Source: Cupriavidus sp. (lineage in GTDB: Bacteria; Pseudomonadota; Gammaproteobacteria; Burkholderiales; Burkholderiaceae). Taken from it: DNA of 64,000 nucleotides. How positions within the stretch are numbered: the first letter of the stretch is position 1; the number at the start of each line of letters is the position of its first letter. The DNA lies in the NCBI GenBank assembly GCA_031181345.1, contig JAPSLC010000004.1, positions 100,358 through 164,357 on the forward strand, given 5' to 3'. Below are positions 1-8,449 of this stretch, piece by piece. The translations under genes were made by a program, and so were the position numbers. The notes beneath the pieces are model-generated. The model was not told the DNA's origin. It worked only from the letters and a program-made list of their open reading frames with translations, and did not search any database.

Positions 1-1
1 C

Positions 2-829
2 GACGCGCCGCTGGGCGCCGAGATCGTGGGGCTGGACCTGTCGCAGCCGCTGTCGGATGCGGATTTCTCCCGTATCCACCGTGCCCATCTGGACCACCAC
101 GTGCTGGTGTTTCGCGATCAGCGCATCACGCCCGACGAGCAGATCGCCTTCAGCCGGCGTTTCGGCCCGTTGCAGATCCACGTGCTGCACCAGTTCCAGC
201 TGGCCGGCCATCCGGAAGTGCTGATCGTCTCGAACGTGCTGAAGGACGGCAAGCCCATCGGCCTGGGCGATGCCGGCCATTTCTGGCATTCGGACCTGTC
301 GTACAAGGAAAAGCCGAGCCTGGGCTCGCTATTGCACGCGCAAGAGCTGCCGGCGGAGGGAGGAGACACCCTGTTCGCCAACCAGCATCTGGCGTGGGAA
401 ACGCTGCCCTCGGAGCTGAAGCGCGCGGTCGAAGGGCGGCAGGCGGAACACACCTATCTCGCGCGCTATGCCGAGCTGCAGCAGCGCAGCCCGTGGCGCC
501 CGAACCTGACTGCCGAACAGATCGCGCAGGTCAAGCCGGTGCTGCAGCCGGTGGTGCGCACGCATCCGGAGACCGGCAGGCGCGCGCTGTTCGTCAGCGA
601 GCATTTCACCACGCGCATCGTCGGCTTGCCCGAGGACGAAAGCCGCGCGCTTCTCGACGCGCTGTTCGCGCACAGCGTCCAGCCGGAATTCGTCTATCGC
701 CATCGCTGGCAGCCGCACGATCTGGTGTTCTGGGACAACCGCTCGCTGCTGCATCTGGCGGCCGGCTGTCCGGCGGATCAGCGCCGCGTGATGTACCGCA
801 CCACGATCGAGGGCGACGTCCCGTTCTGA
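2..829 (+). CDS. TauD/TfdA-family Fe(II)/2-oxoglutarate dioxygenase (5' end outside window)
   Basis: The frame is open from base 2 with no start codon, so the N-terminus lies upstream of the window. The first visible residues (GAEIVGLDLSQPL) match the conserved start region of TauD/TfdA enzymes. The iron-binding motif is seen as HSD in FWHSDLSY, the distal histidine in LLHLAAG, and a 2-oxoglutarate-binding arginine in the final MYRTTI stretch. Such enzymes hydroxylate sulfonates, alkyl sulfates or aryloxyalkanoates in the cytoplasm, releasing sulfite, sulfate or phenols. The ABC genes that follow on the same strand (binding protein, ATPase, permease) point to a sulfur-containing substrate, but the exact substrate cannot be read from the sequence. 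Confidence 0.88.
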   Translation, partial: DAPLGAEIVGLDLSQPLSDADFSRIHRAHLDHHVLVFRDQRITPDEQIAFSRRFGPLQIHVLHQFQLAGHPEVLIVSNVLKDGKPIGLGDAGHFWHSDLSYKEKPSLGSLLHAQELPAEGGDTLFANQHLAWETLPSELKRAVEGRQAEHTYLARYAELQQRSPWRPNLTAEQIAQVKPVLQPVVRTHPETGRRALFVSEHFTTRIVGLPEDESRALLDALFAHSVQPEFVYRHRWQPHDLVFWDNRSLLHLAAGCPADQRRVMYRTTIEGDVPF

Positions 830-957
830 CGGCACGGACAGCACGGCACTGATCCACACCTGCCCGGTATGGCCCGAGTGGCCAACCATACGGACCGTCG
901 CCCCGCGGTCCGAGCTATCCCATCGCACCAGACAACACCTTTTCCCGGAGCCCCACC

Positions 958-1998
958 ATGGCCGCACCGTATTCCCGTTCGTCCCGGCTCAGCCGGCTGA
1001 TCGCCTTTGCCGTCAGCGCCACCGTCGGCGCCGGCGCACTGGCGTTCGCCGCACCGGCCCATGCCGAAGGCCAGATTCGCATCGCCGAGCAGTTCGGCGT
1101 GGTCTACCTGCTGCTCAACGTCGCCCGCGAACAGCAGCTGATCGAGAAGCAGGGACAGAAGCAGGGGCTGGACATCAAGGTCGAGTGGACCCGGCTGTCG
1201 GGCGGTGCGGCCGTCAACGACGCGCTGCTGTCGGGCGCGATCGACGTCGGCGGCGCGGGCGTCGGTCCGCTGCTGACGCTGTGGGACCGCACCCGCGGCA
1301 AGCAGAACGTCAAGGGCATCGCCTCGCTCGGCAGCTTCCCGTACTACCTGATCAGCAACAACCCGAAGGTGAAGACGCTCGCCGATTTCTCCGACAAGGA
1401 CCGCATCGCGTTGCCCGCGGTTACGGTGTCGGTGCAGGCGCGCGTGCTGCAGCTGGCCGCGGCGAAGCAGTGGGGCGACAAGGCGTTCAACCAGCTGGAC
1501 AAATGGACCGTGGCGATGCCGCATCCGGAGGCGGCATCGGCGATCATCAACGGCGGCACCGAGGTCACCGCGCATTTCGCCAATCCGCCGTTCCAGGAGC
1601 AGGAACTGGCCGGCAACCCGAACGCGCGCATCGTGCTCAATTCGTACGACGTGCTGGGCGGCCCGAGCTCGTCGACCGTGCTGTACGCGACCGAGAAATT
1701 CCGCAACGACAATCCGAAGACCTACCGCGCCTTCGTCGACGCGCTGGCCGAAGCGGCGCGCTATGCCACCGCCAATCCCGAAGCCGCCGCGGACCTGTAT
1801 ATCCGCGCGAACAAGGCCAAGATCGACCGCACGCTGCTGGTCGGCATCCTGAAGAACCCGCAGGTGCAATTCCGCATCGCGCCGCAGAACACCTTCGTAC
1901 TGGCCGAGTTCATGCACCGCGTCGGCGCAATCCGCAATCAGCCAAAGTCCTGGCAGGACTATTTCTTCGCCGACCCGGCGACCGCACAGGGGAGCTGA
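958..1998 (+). CDS. ABC transporter substrate-binding protein, NMT1/SsuA/TauA-like
   Basis: This is a 346-residue periplasmic binding protein. A basic N-terminus and hydrophobic stretch end at AAPAHAEG, a typical Sec signal peptide cleaved after AHA. The mature part begins IRIAEQFG and carries the SGGAAVNDALLSGAIDVG pattern of aliphatic sulfonate/taurine receptors of the NMT1/THI5-like fold. Length is normal for the family. It follows the dioxygenase by about 130 bases and is two bases from the ATPase gene, so the group reads as one uptake-and-desulfonation operon. Ligand identity (taurine, alkanesulfonate, alkyl sulfate or aromatic sulfonate) is unresolved. Confidence 0.88.
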   Translation: MAAPYSRSSRLSRLIAFAVSATVGAGALAFAAPAHAEGQIRIAEQFGVVYLLLNVAREQQLIEKQGQKQGLDIKVEWTRLSGGAAVNDALLSGAIDVGGAGVGPLLTLWDRTRGKQNVKGIASLGSFPYYLISNNPKVKTLADFSDKDRIALPAVTVSVQARVLQLAAAKQWGDKAFNQLDKWTVAMPHPEAASAIINGGTEVTAHFANPPFQEQELAGNPNARIVLNSYDVLGGPSSSTVLYATEKFRNDNPKTYRAFVDALAEAARYATANPEAAADLYIRANKAKIDRTLLVGILKNPQVQFRIAPQNTFVLAEFMHRVGAIRNQPKSWQDYFFADPATAQGS

Positions 1999-2000
1999 CC

Positions 2001-2894
2001 ATGACCGCCACCGTGTCGCAACCGTTGCGCGTGGTCGGCGCCGCCGGACAACGCGGCCCGCTGCTGCAGATCCACGACGTCTCGCTGGAATATCGGACGC
2101 CGGAGCGCGTGGTGCGCGCCACGCACCAGGTCAGCTTCGATGTGCACGCCGGCGACCGCTTCGTGCTGCTGGGACCGTCCGGCTGCGGCAAGTCGACGCT
2201 GCTGAAGGCGGTGGCGGGCTTCGTGCCGCCGATCGAGGGCGAGATCCGGCTTGACGGCGAGCGCGTGCGCGCGCCGGGGACCGATCGCATCGTGGTCTTC
2301 CAGGAATTCGACCAGTTGCCGCCGTGGAAGACGGTCAAGCAGAACGTGATGTTCCCGCTGATGCAGGCGCGCGGGCTGCGCCGTGCCGAAGCGGCCGAGG
2401 TGGCGCTGCATTACCTGGACAAGGTTGGCCTGGCCAACTTTGCCGATGCCTACCCGCACACGCTGTCCGGCGGCATGAAGCAGCGCGTGGCCATCGCGCG
2501 GGCGCTCGCGCTGCGGCCCAAGGTGCTGCTGATGGACGAACCGTTCGCCGCGCTCGATGCGCTGACCCGGCGCCGCATGCAGGAGGAACTGCTGGCGCTG
2601 TGGCAGGACGCGGCCTTCACGCTGCTGTTCGTCACGCATTCGATCGAGGAGGCGCTGGTGGTGGGCAACCGTATCCTGCTGCTGTCACCGCATCCGGGGC
2701 GCGTGCGCGCCGAACTGAACAGCCACCAGTTCGATCTGCACAGCCAGGGCAGCGCGGCCTTCCAGCAGAGCGCGCAGCGCATCCATCGGCTGCTGTTCGA
2801 CACGCCGGCGCCGGACGCCACAGCCGATACCCTCGACACAACCGACACCACCGACGCCGCGGACATCGCACCGCGCGCCGCGCAGGCACGCTGA
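2001..2894 (+). CDS. ABC transporter ATP-binding protein, SsuB/TauB-like
   Basis: A 297-residue cytoplasmic ATPase. Walker A is GPSGCGKST at residues 58-66, the signature LSGGMKQR begins at 155, Walker B is VLLMDE at 175-180, and the H-loop is in LLFVTHSIEE. The ATG at 2001 lies two bases after the preceding stop, behind GGGGAG. The frame is open much further upstream, but that stretch only shadows the binding-protein gene. The C-terminus has an unusual Thr/Asp/Ala-rich tail (about residues 270-297) beyond the usual end of SsuB. It energises import with the neighbouring permease and binding protein. Confidence 0.92.
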   Translation: MTATVSQPLRVVGAAGQRGPLLQIHDVSLEYRTPERVVRATHQVSFDVHAGDRFVLLGPSGCGKSTLLKAVAGFVPPIEGEIRLDGERVRAPGTDRIVVFQEFDQLPPWKTVKQNVMFPLMQARGLRRAEAAEVALHYLDKVGLANFADAYPHTLSGGMKQRVAIARALALRPKVLLMDEPFAALDALTRRRMQEELLALWQDAAFTLLFVTHSIEEALVVGNRILLLSPHPGRVRAELNSHQFDLHSQGSAAFQQSAQRIHRLLFDTPAPDATADTLDTTDTTDAADIAPRAAQAR

Positions 2895-2905
2895 GGGGAC
2901 CGGCC

Positions 2906-3796
2906 ATGACCACCATCGCCACCCCGACATCGCCGTCCCAGCCGCCGCTGCGGCCCGAATACGAGCGCGAACTCGAACCCTTCACCGCCAGCGCGGTCGC
3001 CCGGGCCCTGCCGCTGCGCCAGCGGCTGTGGCAGAGCAGCGGATTGCGTCGCGCCGTGATCCTTCTGGTGCTGGCCGTGCTGTGGGAAACCGTGGCCCGG
3101 CTGCAGAACAACGATCTGCTGCTGCCATCCTTCCTGGCGACGGCCCAGGCCTTCGTCGAGGGGCTGACGACCGGCGAGCTGCTGAACAAGGCCGCGATCT
3201 CGCTGACCATCCTGCTGCAGGGCTATGCCGCCGGCATTGCGCTCGCCTTCGTGCTGACCACGCTGGCGGTCTCCACGACGATCGGCCGGGATCTGCTCGA
3301 TACGCTGACCGCGATGTTCAACCCCTTGCCGGCGATTGCCTTGCTGCCGCTCGCGCTGCTGTGGTTCGGACTGGGCAGCGGCAGCCTGATCTTCGTGCTG
3401 ATCCACTCGGTGCTGTGGCCGTTGGCGCTGAACACCTATGCGGGCTTTCGCGGGGTGCCGGAGACCTTGCGCATGACGGGACGCAACTACGGCCTGCGCG
3501 GGCTGCGCTATGTGCTGCTGATCCTGGTGCCGGCCGCGCTGCCGGCCATCGTGTCGGGCCTGAAGATCGGCTGGGCCTTCGCCTGGCGCACGCTGATCGC
3601 GGCCGAGCTGGTGTTCGGCGCCTCCTCGGGCAAGGGCGGCCTGGGCTGGTACATCTTCCAGAACCGCAACGAGCTCTATACCGACCGCGTGTTCGCCGGC
3701 CTGGCGATGGTGATCCTGATCGGCCTGCTGGTCGAAGGGCTGGTGTTCCGCACGCTGGAGGCCGCCACGGTGCGGCGCTGGGGCATGCAGCGCTAG
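2906..3796 (+). CDS. ABC transporter permease, SsuC/TauC-like
   Basis: A 296-residue inner-membrane protein with about six hydrophobic segments and the BPD_transp_1 organisation. The ATPase-coupling loop resembles EAA (FRGVPETLRMTGRNYGLRG). The ATG lies 11 bases after the ATPase stop, behind GAGGGGACC. A long hydrophilic N-terminus (about 40 residues) precedes the first membrane span. It completes the uptake system encoded from base 958. Function follows from family and context; substrate unknown. Confidence 0.9.
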   Translation: MTTIATPTSPSQPPLRPEYERELEPFTASAVARALPLRQRLWQSSGLRRAVILLVLAVLWETVARLQNNDLLLPSFLATAQAFVEGLTTGELLNKAAISLTILLQGYAAGIALAFVLTTLAVSTTIGRDLLDTLTAMFNPLPAIALLPLALLWFGLGSGSLIFVLIHSVLWPLALNTYAGFRGVPETLRMTGRNYGLRGLRYVLLILVPAALPAIVSGLKIGWAFAWRTLIAAELVFGASSGKGGLGWYIFQNRNELYTDRVFAGLAMVILIGLLVEGLVFRTLEAATVRRWGMQR

Positions 3797-3810
3797 GGCA
3801 GCGGGGGGCA

Positions 3811-3855
3811 GCCGGCGCGCTATTGGCCCTATTGACGCTATTGGCGCGCGCCGGC
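3811..3855. terminator. Hairpin between convergent permease and ankyrin genes
   Basis: GCCGGCGCGC at 3811-3820 is perfectly complementary to 3846-3855, leaving a 25-base loop that contains CTATTG three times at roughly 10-base spacing. It lies exactly where the plus-strand ABC operon and the minus-strand ankyrin gene converge, and its right arm is inside the end of the ankyrin gene. A bidirectional terminator role is inferred. There is no clear T-run. Confidence 0.4.
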
Positions 3856-4515
3856 CCTCACCAGGATCTTCTCGATGTCGCGGTAGCCGCGCTGCCGGGC
3901 ATGCTGCAACGCAGTCACGCCCTTGCCGTCGGGAATATTCACATCGGCCTTTGCAATGACCAGCAGGCGCACGATCTCCGTGTGCCTCGGTCCGCCGTCG
4001 CCCAGAATGATCGCCTCGAGCAAGGCCGTCCAATGCAGCCTGTTGATGTGATTGACGTCGACGCCCGCGGCGATCAGGATGCGCACGGTCTCGACATGAC
4101 CCCGCTCGGCGGCCGGAATCAGCGCCGTGCCGCCATAGCGGTTGGTGCTCTTCAGGTCGGCGCCATGCGTCAGCGTCATCTTCAGGATCTCGTTGTGGCC
4201 GCGCGCGCCGGCATAGAGATAGGCGCTGTCTTCGATGCGGTCCTTGGCATTGACGTTTGCGCCGGCGTCGATCAGCACCCGGGCGGCGTCGATGTGGTTG
4301 TGGCGGGTCGCGGTCAGCAGCGGCGTGGCGCCGCTCTCGTCCCGCGCCTCCAGATTCGCCCCTTGCTTGAGCAGCAGTGCTATCGACGCGGCATCGCCTT
4401 TGGCGGCGGCATCTTGCAGGCGGGCGTCGAGTTTCCCGGTACTGGCGCTTGCCGGGAAGATCGACAGCATGGCGACAAGGAATACCAGAAGGAGGGGGAT
4501 ACGCGCGGGCAGCAT
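3838..4515 (-). CDS. Exported ankyrin-repeat protein
   Basis: A 225-residue protein starting MLPARIPLLLVFLVAMLSIF, a signal peptide ending near ASAS, followed by about five ankyrin repeats (for example GATPLLTATRHNHIDAARVL and WTALLEAIILGDGGPRHTEI). The frame is open further upstream, but the ATG at 4515 places a proper export signal at the N-terminus. No strong Shine-Dalgarno sequence is visible. Ankyrin repeats mediate protein-protein contacts, and periplasmic members are often partners of catalases or other envelope enzymes. No partner is encoded next to it, so the role is unknown. Confidence 0.82.
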   Translation of the reverse strand: MLPARIPLLLVFLVAMLSIFPASASTGKLDARLQDAAAKGDAASIALLLKQGANLEARDESGATPLLTATRHNHIDAARVLIDAGANVNAKDRIEDSAYLYAGARGHNEILKMTLTHGADLKSTNRYGGTALIPAAERGHVETVRILIAAGVDVNHINRLHWTALLEAIILGDGGPRHTEIVRLLVIAKADVNIPDGKGVTALQHARQRGYRDIEKILVRAGARQ

Positions 4516-4793
4516 GCTATTGGGTGATGACGGATAGACGGGCGTTGTATGAGCGCTAGTTCGAGCAATCAATCGAGCGTAGGTTCGTATTGGACAGCTC
4601 AAGGGCGGCATCTTAAATGGCCTCCGATTGATTCCAAAGCGAAATTGCCGATCGCCGCTCAGTACCGAGGCGAATGCGAATCTCCGTACCGGCGTCGGGG
4701 CCGCCATTGCCAACCGGCGCGGATCGCGCTACGGTCATTTCAGGACCGGCCGGCAACGAACGCGCCGGCAATGACCCACAGCGAGGAGACTCC

Positions 4794-5222
4794 ATGCCAG
4801 ATCCCATCGACTATGCGCAACTGGTGACCGCCATCGGCGACGCCATCGTGATCGCCGACGCCCAGGGCGCCATTACGCTATGGAACCCGGCCGCGGAGCG
4901 GATGTTCGGCTATACGCAGGCCGAAGCCCTGGGACAGTCGCTCGACCTGATCATTCCCGAGCGTCTGCGCGCGCGGCACTGGCAGGGCTACGACAAGACG
5001 ATGGCGACCGGCACCACGCGCTACGGCAGCGAACTGCTGAAGGTTCCGGCAGTCGACAAGCACGGCAAGGCTCTGTCGATCGCCTTCACCGTGGCGCTGC
5101 TGAAGGATGCCAACGGGGCGGTGACGGGCATCGTTGCGGTGATCCGCGACGAGACGACCCGATTCCAGGAAGAGCGGGCGCTGAAGAAACGGCTAGCCGA
5201 GCTGGAAAGCCAGGCCGCGTAG
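4794..5222 (+). CDS. Stand-alone PAS-domain sensor protein
   Basis: A 142-residue cytoplasmic protein formed almost entirely by one PAS domain (residues about 10-125). The recognisable core is IVIADAQGAITLWNPAAERM followed by FGYTQAEALGQSLDLIIPE. It ends in a short charged helix (TTRFQEERALKKRLAELE) that could be a coiled coil. No kinase, GGDEF or other output domain follows before the stop. GAGGAG six bases before the ATG supports the start. Small PAS proteins of this type may bind haem, flavin or small ligands and act through a separate partner. No partner is evident nearby. Confidence 0.85.
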   Translation: MPDPIDYAQLVTAIGDAIVIADAQGAITLWNPAAERMFGYTQAEALGQSLDLIIPERLRARHWQGYDKTMATGTTRYGSELLKVPAVDKHGKALSIAFTVALLKDANGAVTGIVAVIRDETTRFQEERALKKRLAELESQAA

Positions 5223-5297
5223 GGGCCCGACTCCTCGAGCCAATGCCGGACGGTGTATCGTTGCGCCAATTCCATGCGACAACCCGCTTTTCCGGCC

Positions 5298-5669
5298 ATG
5301 ACCAAACTGATCGACTTCCGCACCGATCCCATTCCGACCCACGACAATCCGCGAGCCGACCGCCTGGTGCGCGGCAATCCCGATCGCACCACGTGGACGC
5401 ATTACAGCGCCACGCATGGCGATTTCGATTGCGGCATCTGGGCCTGCGAACCCGGGGCCTGGCGCATTGCCTTTCCGGAAGGCAAGGAGGAATTCTTCCA
5501 CGTGATCAGCGGCCGCCTGCGCATCAGCGATACCGCCGGCGAGGCACGCGAATTCGGTCCCGGCGATGCCTGCGTGATTCCCGCGGGATTTGAAGGGGTA
5601 TTTGAGGTGATCGAGCCGGTGCGCAAATATTTCGTGGTGCTGGATCGCGCAGCGGCGAAAGGGAATTAG
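5298..5669 (+). CDS. Cupin domain protein (DUF861/Cupin_3 type)
   Basis: A 123-residue single-domain cupin. The pattern WACEPGAWRIAFPEGKEEF followed by HVISGRLRISD and FGPGDACVIPAGFEGVFEV matches the Cupin_3/DUF861 family, related to EutQ and (S)-ureidoglycine aminohydrolase. The start at MTKLIDF (5298) fits family N-termini; the frame is open about 15 codons further. Such proteins are small cytosolic enzymes or sugar/amine-metabolism accessories; no specific reaction can be assigned. It sits alone between the PAS gene and the SDR gene. Confidence 0.8.
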   Translation: MTKLIDFRTDPIPTHDNPRADRLVRGNPDRTTWTHYSATHGDFDCGIWACEPGAWRIAFPEGKEEFFHVISGRLRISDTAGEAREFGPGDACVIPAGFEGVFEVIEPVRKYFVVLDRAAAKGN

Positions 5670-5754
5670 GCAATATTTCGCCCGGCTCCACTCCCATCGC
5701 AAAGCGAAGCTAAAATGTCCCGCCATGTAGCCCCATATAACGATGGAGACAACC

Positions 5755-6513
5755 ATGAGACTGGCGGGCAAGGTGGCAGTGGTGACCGGAGGCGGTTCCG
5801 GCTTTGGCGAAGGCATCGCCAATCTGTTCGCGCGCGAGGGTGCGCGGGTGGTGGTCGCCGATATCGACGAAGCGAAGGCCACGGGCGTGGCGCAGACCAT
5901 CGAGCAGGCGGGCGGACAGGCCCGCGCCGTACGTGCCGACGTCTCCAGGGGCAGCGATGTGGAGGCGATGCGCGAGCTTGCGCTCGCCGCATTCGGCGAT
6001 GTCGGCATTGTCGTCAACAATGCCGGCACCACCCATCGCAACAAGCCCATTCTGGAAATCACCGAAGACGAATTCGACCGCGTGCAGGCCGTCAATGTCA
6101 AAAGCCTGTATTGGACCGCGCGCCATTTCATTCCGCATTTCCGCCAACGCGGCGGCGGCGTCTTCGTCAATATCGCATCAACGGCGGCAATTCGGCCGCG
6201 TCCGGGTCTGGTCTGGTACAACGCCAGCAAGGGCGCCGTGGTCACCGCGAGCAAGGCCATGGCGGCCGAACTCGGACCGGACAATATCCGCGTCAATTGC
6301 GTCAATCCGGTGATCGGCGCGACCGGACTGCTGGAGCAGTTCATGGGCAAGCCCGATACGCCGGAGAATCGCGCGGCCTTCCTCGCGACGATTCCGATGG
6401 GCCGGATGTCCACGCCCGCCGATATCGCCGCGGCCTGTCTCTACCTGGCGTCTGACGAAGCGGCCTTCGTCACCGGCACCTGCATCGAAGTGGACGGCGG
6501 CCGCTGCGTCTGA
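5755..6513 (+). CDS. Short-chain dehydrogenase/reductase (FabG/glucose dehydrogenase-like)
   Basis: A 252-residue classical SDR. The NAD(P)-binding TGGGSGFG is at residues 11-18, NNAG at 88-91, and the catalytic triad is Ser142, Tyr155 and Lys159 (YNASK). The acidic residue after the second strand (VVVADID) suggests NAD preference. GGAGA at 5745-5749 favours the ATG at 5755 over the one at 5743. It is followed by an ACS-type MFS transporter on the same strand, a common pairing in Burkholderiales sugar-acid or aromatic-acid catabolic loci. The substrate is unknown. Confidence 0.9.
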   Translation: MRLAGKVAVVTGGGSGFGEGIANLFAREGARVVVADIDEAKATGVAQTIEQAGGQARAVRADVSRGSDVEAMRELALAAFGDVGIVVNNAGTTHRNKPILEITEDEFDRVQAVNVKSLYWTARHFIPHFRQRGGGVFVNIASTAAIRPRPGLVWYNASKGAVVTASKAMAAELGPDNIRVNCVNPVIGATGLLEQFMGKPDTPENRAAFLATIPMGRMSTPADIAAACLYLASDEAAFVTGTCIEVDGGRCV

Positions 6514-6530
6514 CCGCTTCGCACACCGCA

Positions 6531-6553
6531 CGGGCCGCCCACGAGGCGGCCCG
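6531..6553 (+). terminator. GC-rich hairpin after the SDR gene
   Basis: A perfect 9-bp stem: CGGGCCGCC at 6531-6539 pairs with 6545-6553 across a 5-base loop. It begins 17 bases after the SDR stop. No T-run follows, so it may attenuate or protect the transcript 3' end rather than act as a classical terminator. Just downstream, CACCGACGACAT is repeated head-to-tail twice (6564-6587). Confidence 0.4.
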
Positions 6554-6621
6554 CTCGCATCGTCACCGACGACATCACCGACGACATCACCGTCACCCAT
6601 GACAACCCTCAGGAGACAGCC

Positions 6622-7950
6622 ATGAGTTCCACGGATGCCGGATTCGAAGACGCGATCTACCGCAAGGTCAGCTGGCGCCTCGTTCCCTTTCTGCTGCTGT
6701 GCTACGTGGTCGCGTATCTGGATCGCGTCAATGTCGGCTTCGCCAAGCTGCAGATGCTCAACGACCTGAAATTCAGCGAAACGGTCTATGGTCTCGGCGC
6801 GGGCGTCTTCTTTATCGGCTACTTCCTGTTCGAGGTTCCCAGCAACGTGATCCTGCACAAGGTCGGCGCCCGCGTCTGGATTGCACGGATCATGATCACA
6901 TGGGGCCTGATCTCGGCGGCGATGATGTTCGTCACCACGCCGACGATGTTCTACGTGCTGCGTTTCCTGCTTGGCGTCGCCGAGGCCGGGTTCTTCCCCG
7001 GCATCATCCTGTACCTGACCTATTGGTATCCCGCCGAACGGCGCGGGCGCACGACCACGTGGTTCATGACCGCGGTCGCGCTGTCCGGGGTGATCGGCGG
7101 CCCGCTGTCCGGCTGGATCATGCAGACCTTCGATGGCCACAACGGCTGGGCCGGATGGCAATGGATGTTTCTGCTCGAAGGCATTCCGTCGGTGCTGGTC
7201 GGCCTGTGGGTGCTGGCCTACCTCGACGATCGCATCAGCCATGCCAAATGGCTGACGGCCGAGGAAAAGGCCGTGCTCGAGCGCAATATCGCCGCGGAAA
7301 CGGCGCACAAGGAAGACATGCCGATCCGGCGGGTGTTGTCCAGTGCGCGCGTCTGGATGATGAGCGCGATCTACTTCAGCTTCGTGATGGGGCTGTACGG
7401 CATCAGCTTCTGGCTGCCGACCATCATCCGCCAGACGGGCGTCAAGGGCGCGCTCGACATCGGCCTGCTGACCGCGATTCCTTACGGCGTCGCCGTGCTC
7501 GGCATGGTGCTGGTGGCTCGCAGCGCCGATCGCACGGGCGAACGCCGCTGGCATATCGCCATTCCGGCCGTCGCCGGCGCCATCGGGCTGGTGCTGTCGG
7601 TGCTGTGGCACGACCGCACGGTGCTGGCGATGGTGGGCCTGACGCTGGCGACGATCGGCATCATGACCACGCTGCCGCTGTTCTGGAGCCTGCCGACGGC
7701 TTTCCTCGCCGGCACCGGCGCTGCGGCCGGCATCGCGATGATCAATTCGCTGGGCAATCTGGCCGGCTTTATCAGCCCCTATGCGGTGGGCTGGCTGAAG
7801 GACCTGACGCAGAGCACCAACGCCGGCATGTATCTGCTGGCCGGCTGCCTGGTCGCGGGCGCGGTGCTGACGCTGCTGGTGCCGGCGCGGCTGGTGTCGC
7901 GGCCGCAGGGCGCGGCCCCATACGGCGGCGCGCTGGGGACGACGCGATAA
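6622..7950 (+). CDS. MFS transporter, anion:cation symporter (ACS) family
   Basis: A 442-residue inner-membrane transporter with about 12 hydrophobic segments. The N-terminal RLVPFLLLCYVVAYLDRVNV is the hallmark of the ACS family (GarP/TtuB/phthalate permease relatives), which imports organic anions such as glucarate, tartrate, phthalate or 4-hydroxyphenylacetate by proton symport. AGGAGA at 6611-6616 precedes the ATG. The central loop (WLTAEEKAVLERNIAAE) is also typical. It probably feeds substrate to the SDR encoded just upstream. Confidence 0.92.
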   Translation: MSSTDAGFEDAIYRKVSWRLVPFLLLCYVVAYLDRVNVGFAKLQMLNDLKFSETVYGLGAGVFFIGYFLFEVPSNVILHKVGARVWIARIMITWGLISAAMMFVTTPTMFYVLRFLLGVAEAGFFPGIILYLTYWYPAERRGRTTTWFMTAVALSGVIGGPLSGWIMQTFDGHNGWAGWQWMFLLEGIPSVLVGLWVLAYLDDRISHAKWLTAEEKAVLERNIAAETAHKEDMPIRRVLSSARVWMMSAIYFSFVMGLYGISFWLPTIIRQTGVKGALDIGLLTAIPYGVAVLGMVLVARSADRTGERRWHIAIPAVAGAIGLVLSVLWHDRTVLAMVGLTLATIGIMTTLPLFWSLPTAFLAGTGAAAGIAMINSLGNLAGFISPYAVGWLKDLTQSTNAGMYLLAGCLVAGAVLTLLVPARLVSRPQGAAPYGGALGTTR

Positions 7951-7985
7951 GCGCGAAGGCGGTTCGTCCGCACGGCCCGCGCCGC

Positions 7986-8279
7986 TCAGTGCGCGAGCTT
8001 CGGACGGATCGTCAGTTCAACGCCCAATACATCGAGCACGGCCCGCAACGTCGAGAGTTTCGGATCGCTGTCGGCGCCCAGAATCTTGTACAGCCCCGAG
8101 GTCGACAGCCCCGCGGCCTGCGCGGTTTCCGCTGTGTTGCCGCGCGACCGCGCGACTGCGGCCAGTGCCTCGGCGAATAACTCGGGATGATCCGCATCCA
8201 TCAGCGCATCGGCTAGAAACGCGGCGCGCGCCTCGTCGGTGTCGAGATACTCCGCTGGGTCGAACGTACGATATTCCAA
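7986..8279 (-). CDS. Addiction-module antidote protein (HigA-like, XRE-type HTH)
   Basis: The product has about 97 residues if it starts at the TTG at 8279 (EYRTFDPAEYLDTDEARAAF). The C-terminal half is a helix-turn-helix typical of the probable addiction module antidote family (AARSRGNTAETAQAAGLS, then LYKILGADSDPKLSTLRAVL). There is no in-frame ATG. The ATG overlapping the toxin stop at 8288 is in a different frame and reads only 24 codons (MKDWNIVR...). Either TTG is used or a one-base indel has separated the original ATGA-coupled start. The toxin partner upstream is truncated, so this looks like a relic antitoxin, possibly still a DNA-binding regulator. Confidence 0.7.
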   Translation of the reverse strand: MEYRTFDPAEYLDTDEARAAFLADALMDADHPELFAEALAAVARSRGNTAETAQAAGLSTSGLYKILGADSDPKLSTLRAVLDVLGVELTIRPKLAH

Positions 8280-8283
8280 TCCT

Positions 8284-8422
8284 TCATGCTTGCGTCCTCT
8301 TGATTTCTGCCCACAGCGCTTGCGCCTTGCGTATGTCGAGGTGTGGCGTCGACTTGTCCCCACCACCAGGCAGGAAGACCACAGCAACGCCTGGGATGCA
8401 CGAGTTTCTATCGGCATGGAAT
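8284..8422 (-). pseudogene. Remnant of RelE/HigB-type toxin (C-terminal fragment only)
   Basis: Reading the minus strand down to the TGA at 8286-8284 gives VAVVFLPGGGDKSTPHLDIR followed by KAQALWAEIKRTQA. This is the C-terminus of RelE/HigB-like toxins paired with the antidote family found immediately downstream. Upstream in the same frame a stop occurs after roughly 45 codons, and the N-terminal half of the toxin (normally about 100 residues) is missing. The stop codon overlaps an ATG, as in intact toxin-antitoxin pairs. I infer a decayed toxin gene. Confidence 0.65.
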
Positions 8423-8449
8423 ATTGCACTTTAGTGGAATGACGGGAAC

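Noticed and set aside
8213..8288. Short gene starting at the ATG that overlaps the toxin stop (MKDWNIVR...)
   Set aside because: It ends after 24 codons and lies inside the antitoxin gene in another frame; it is more likely the misplaced original start.
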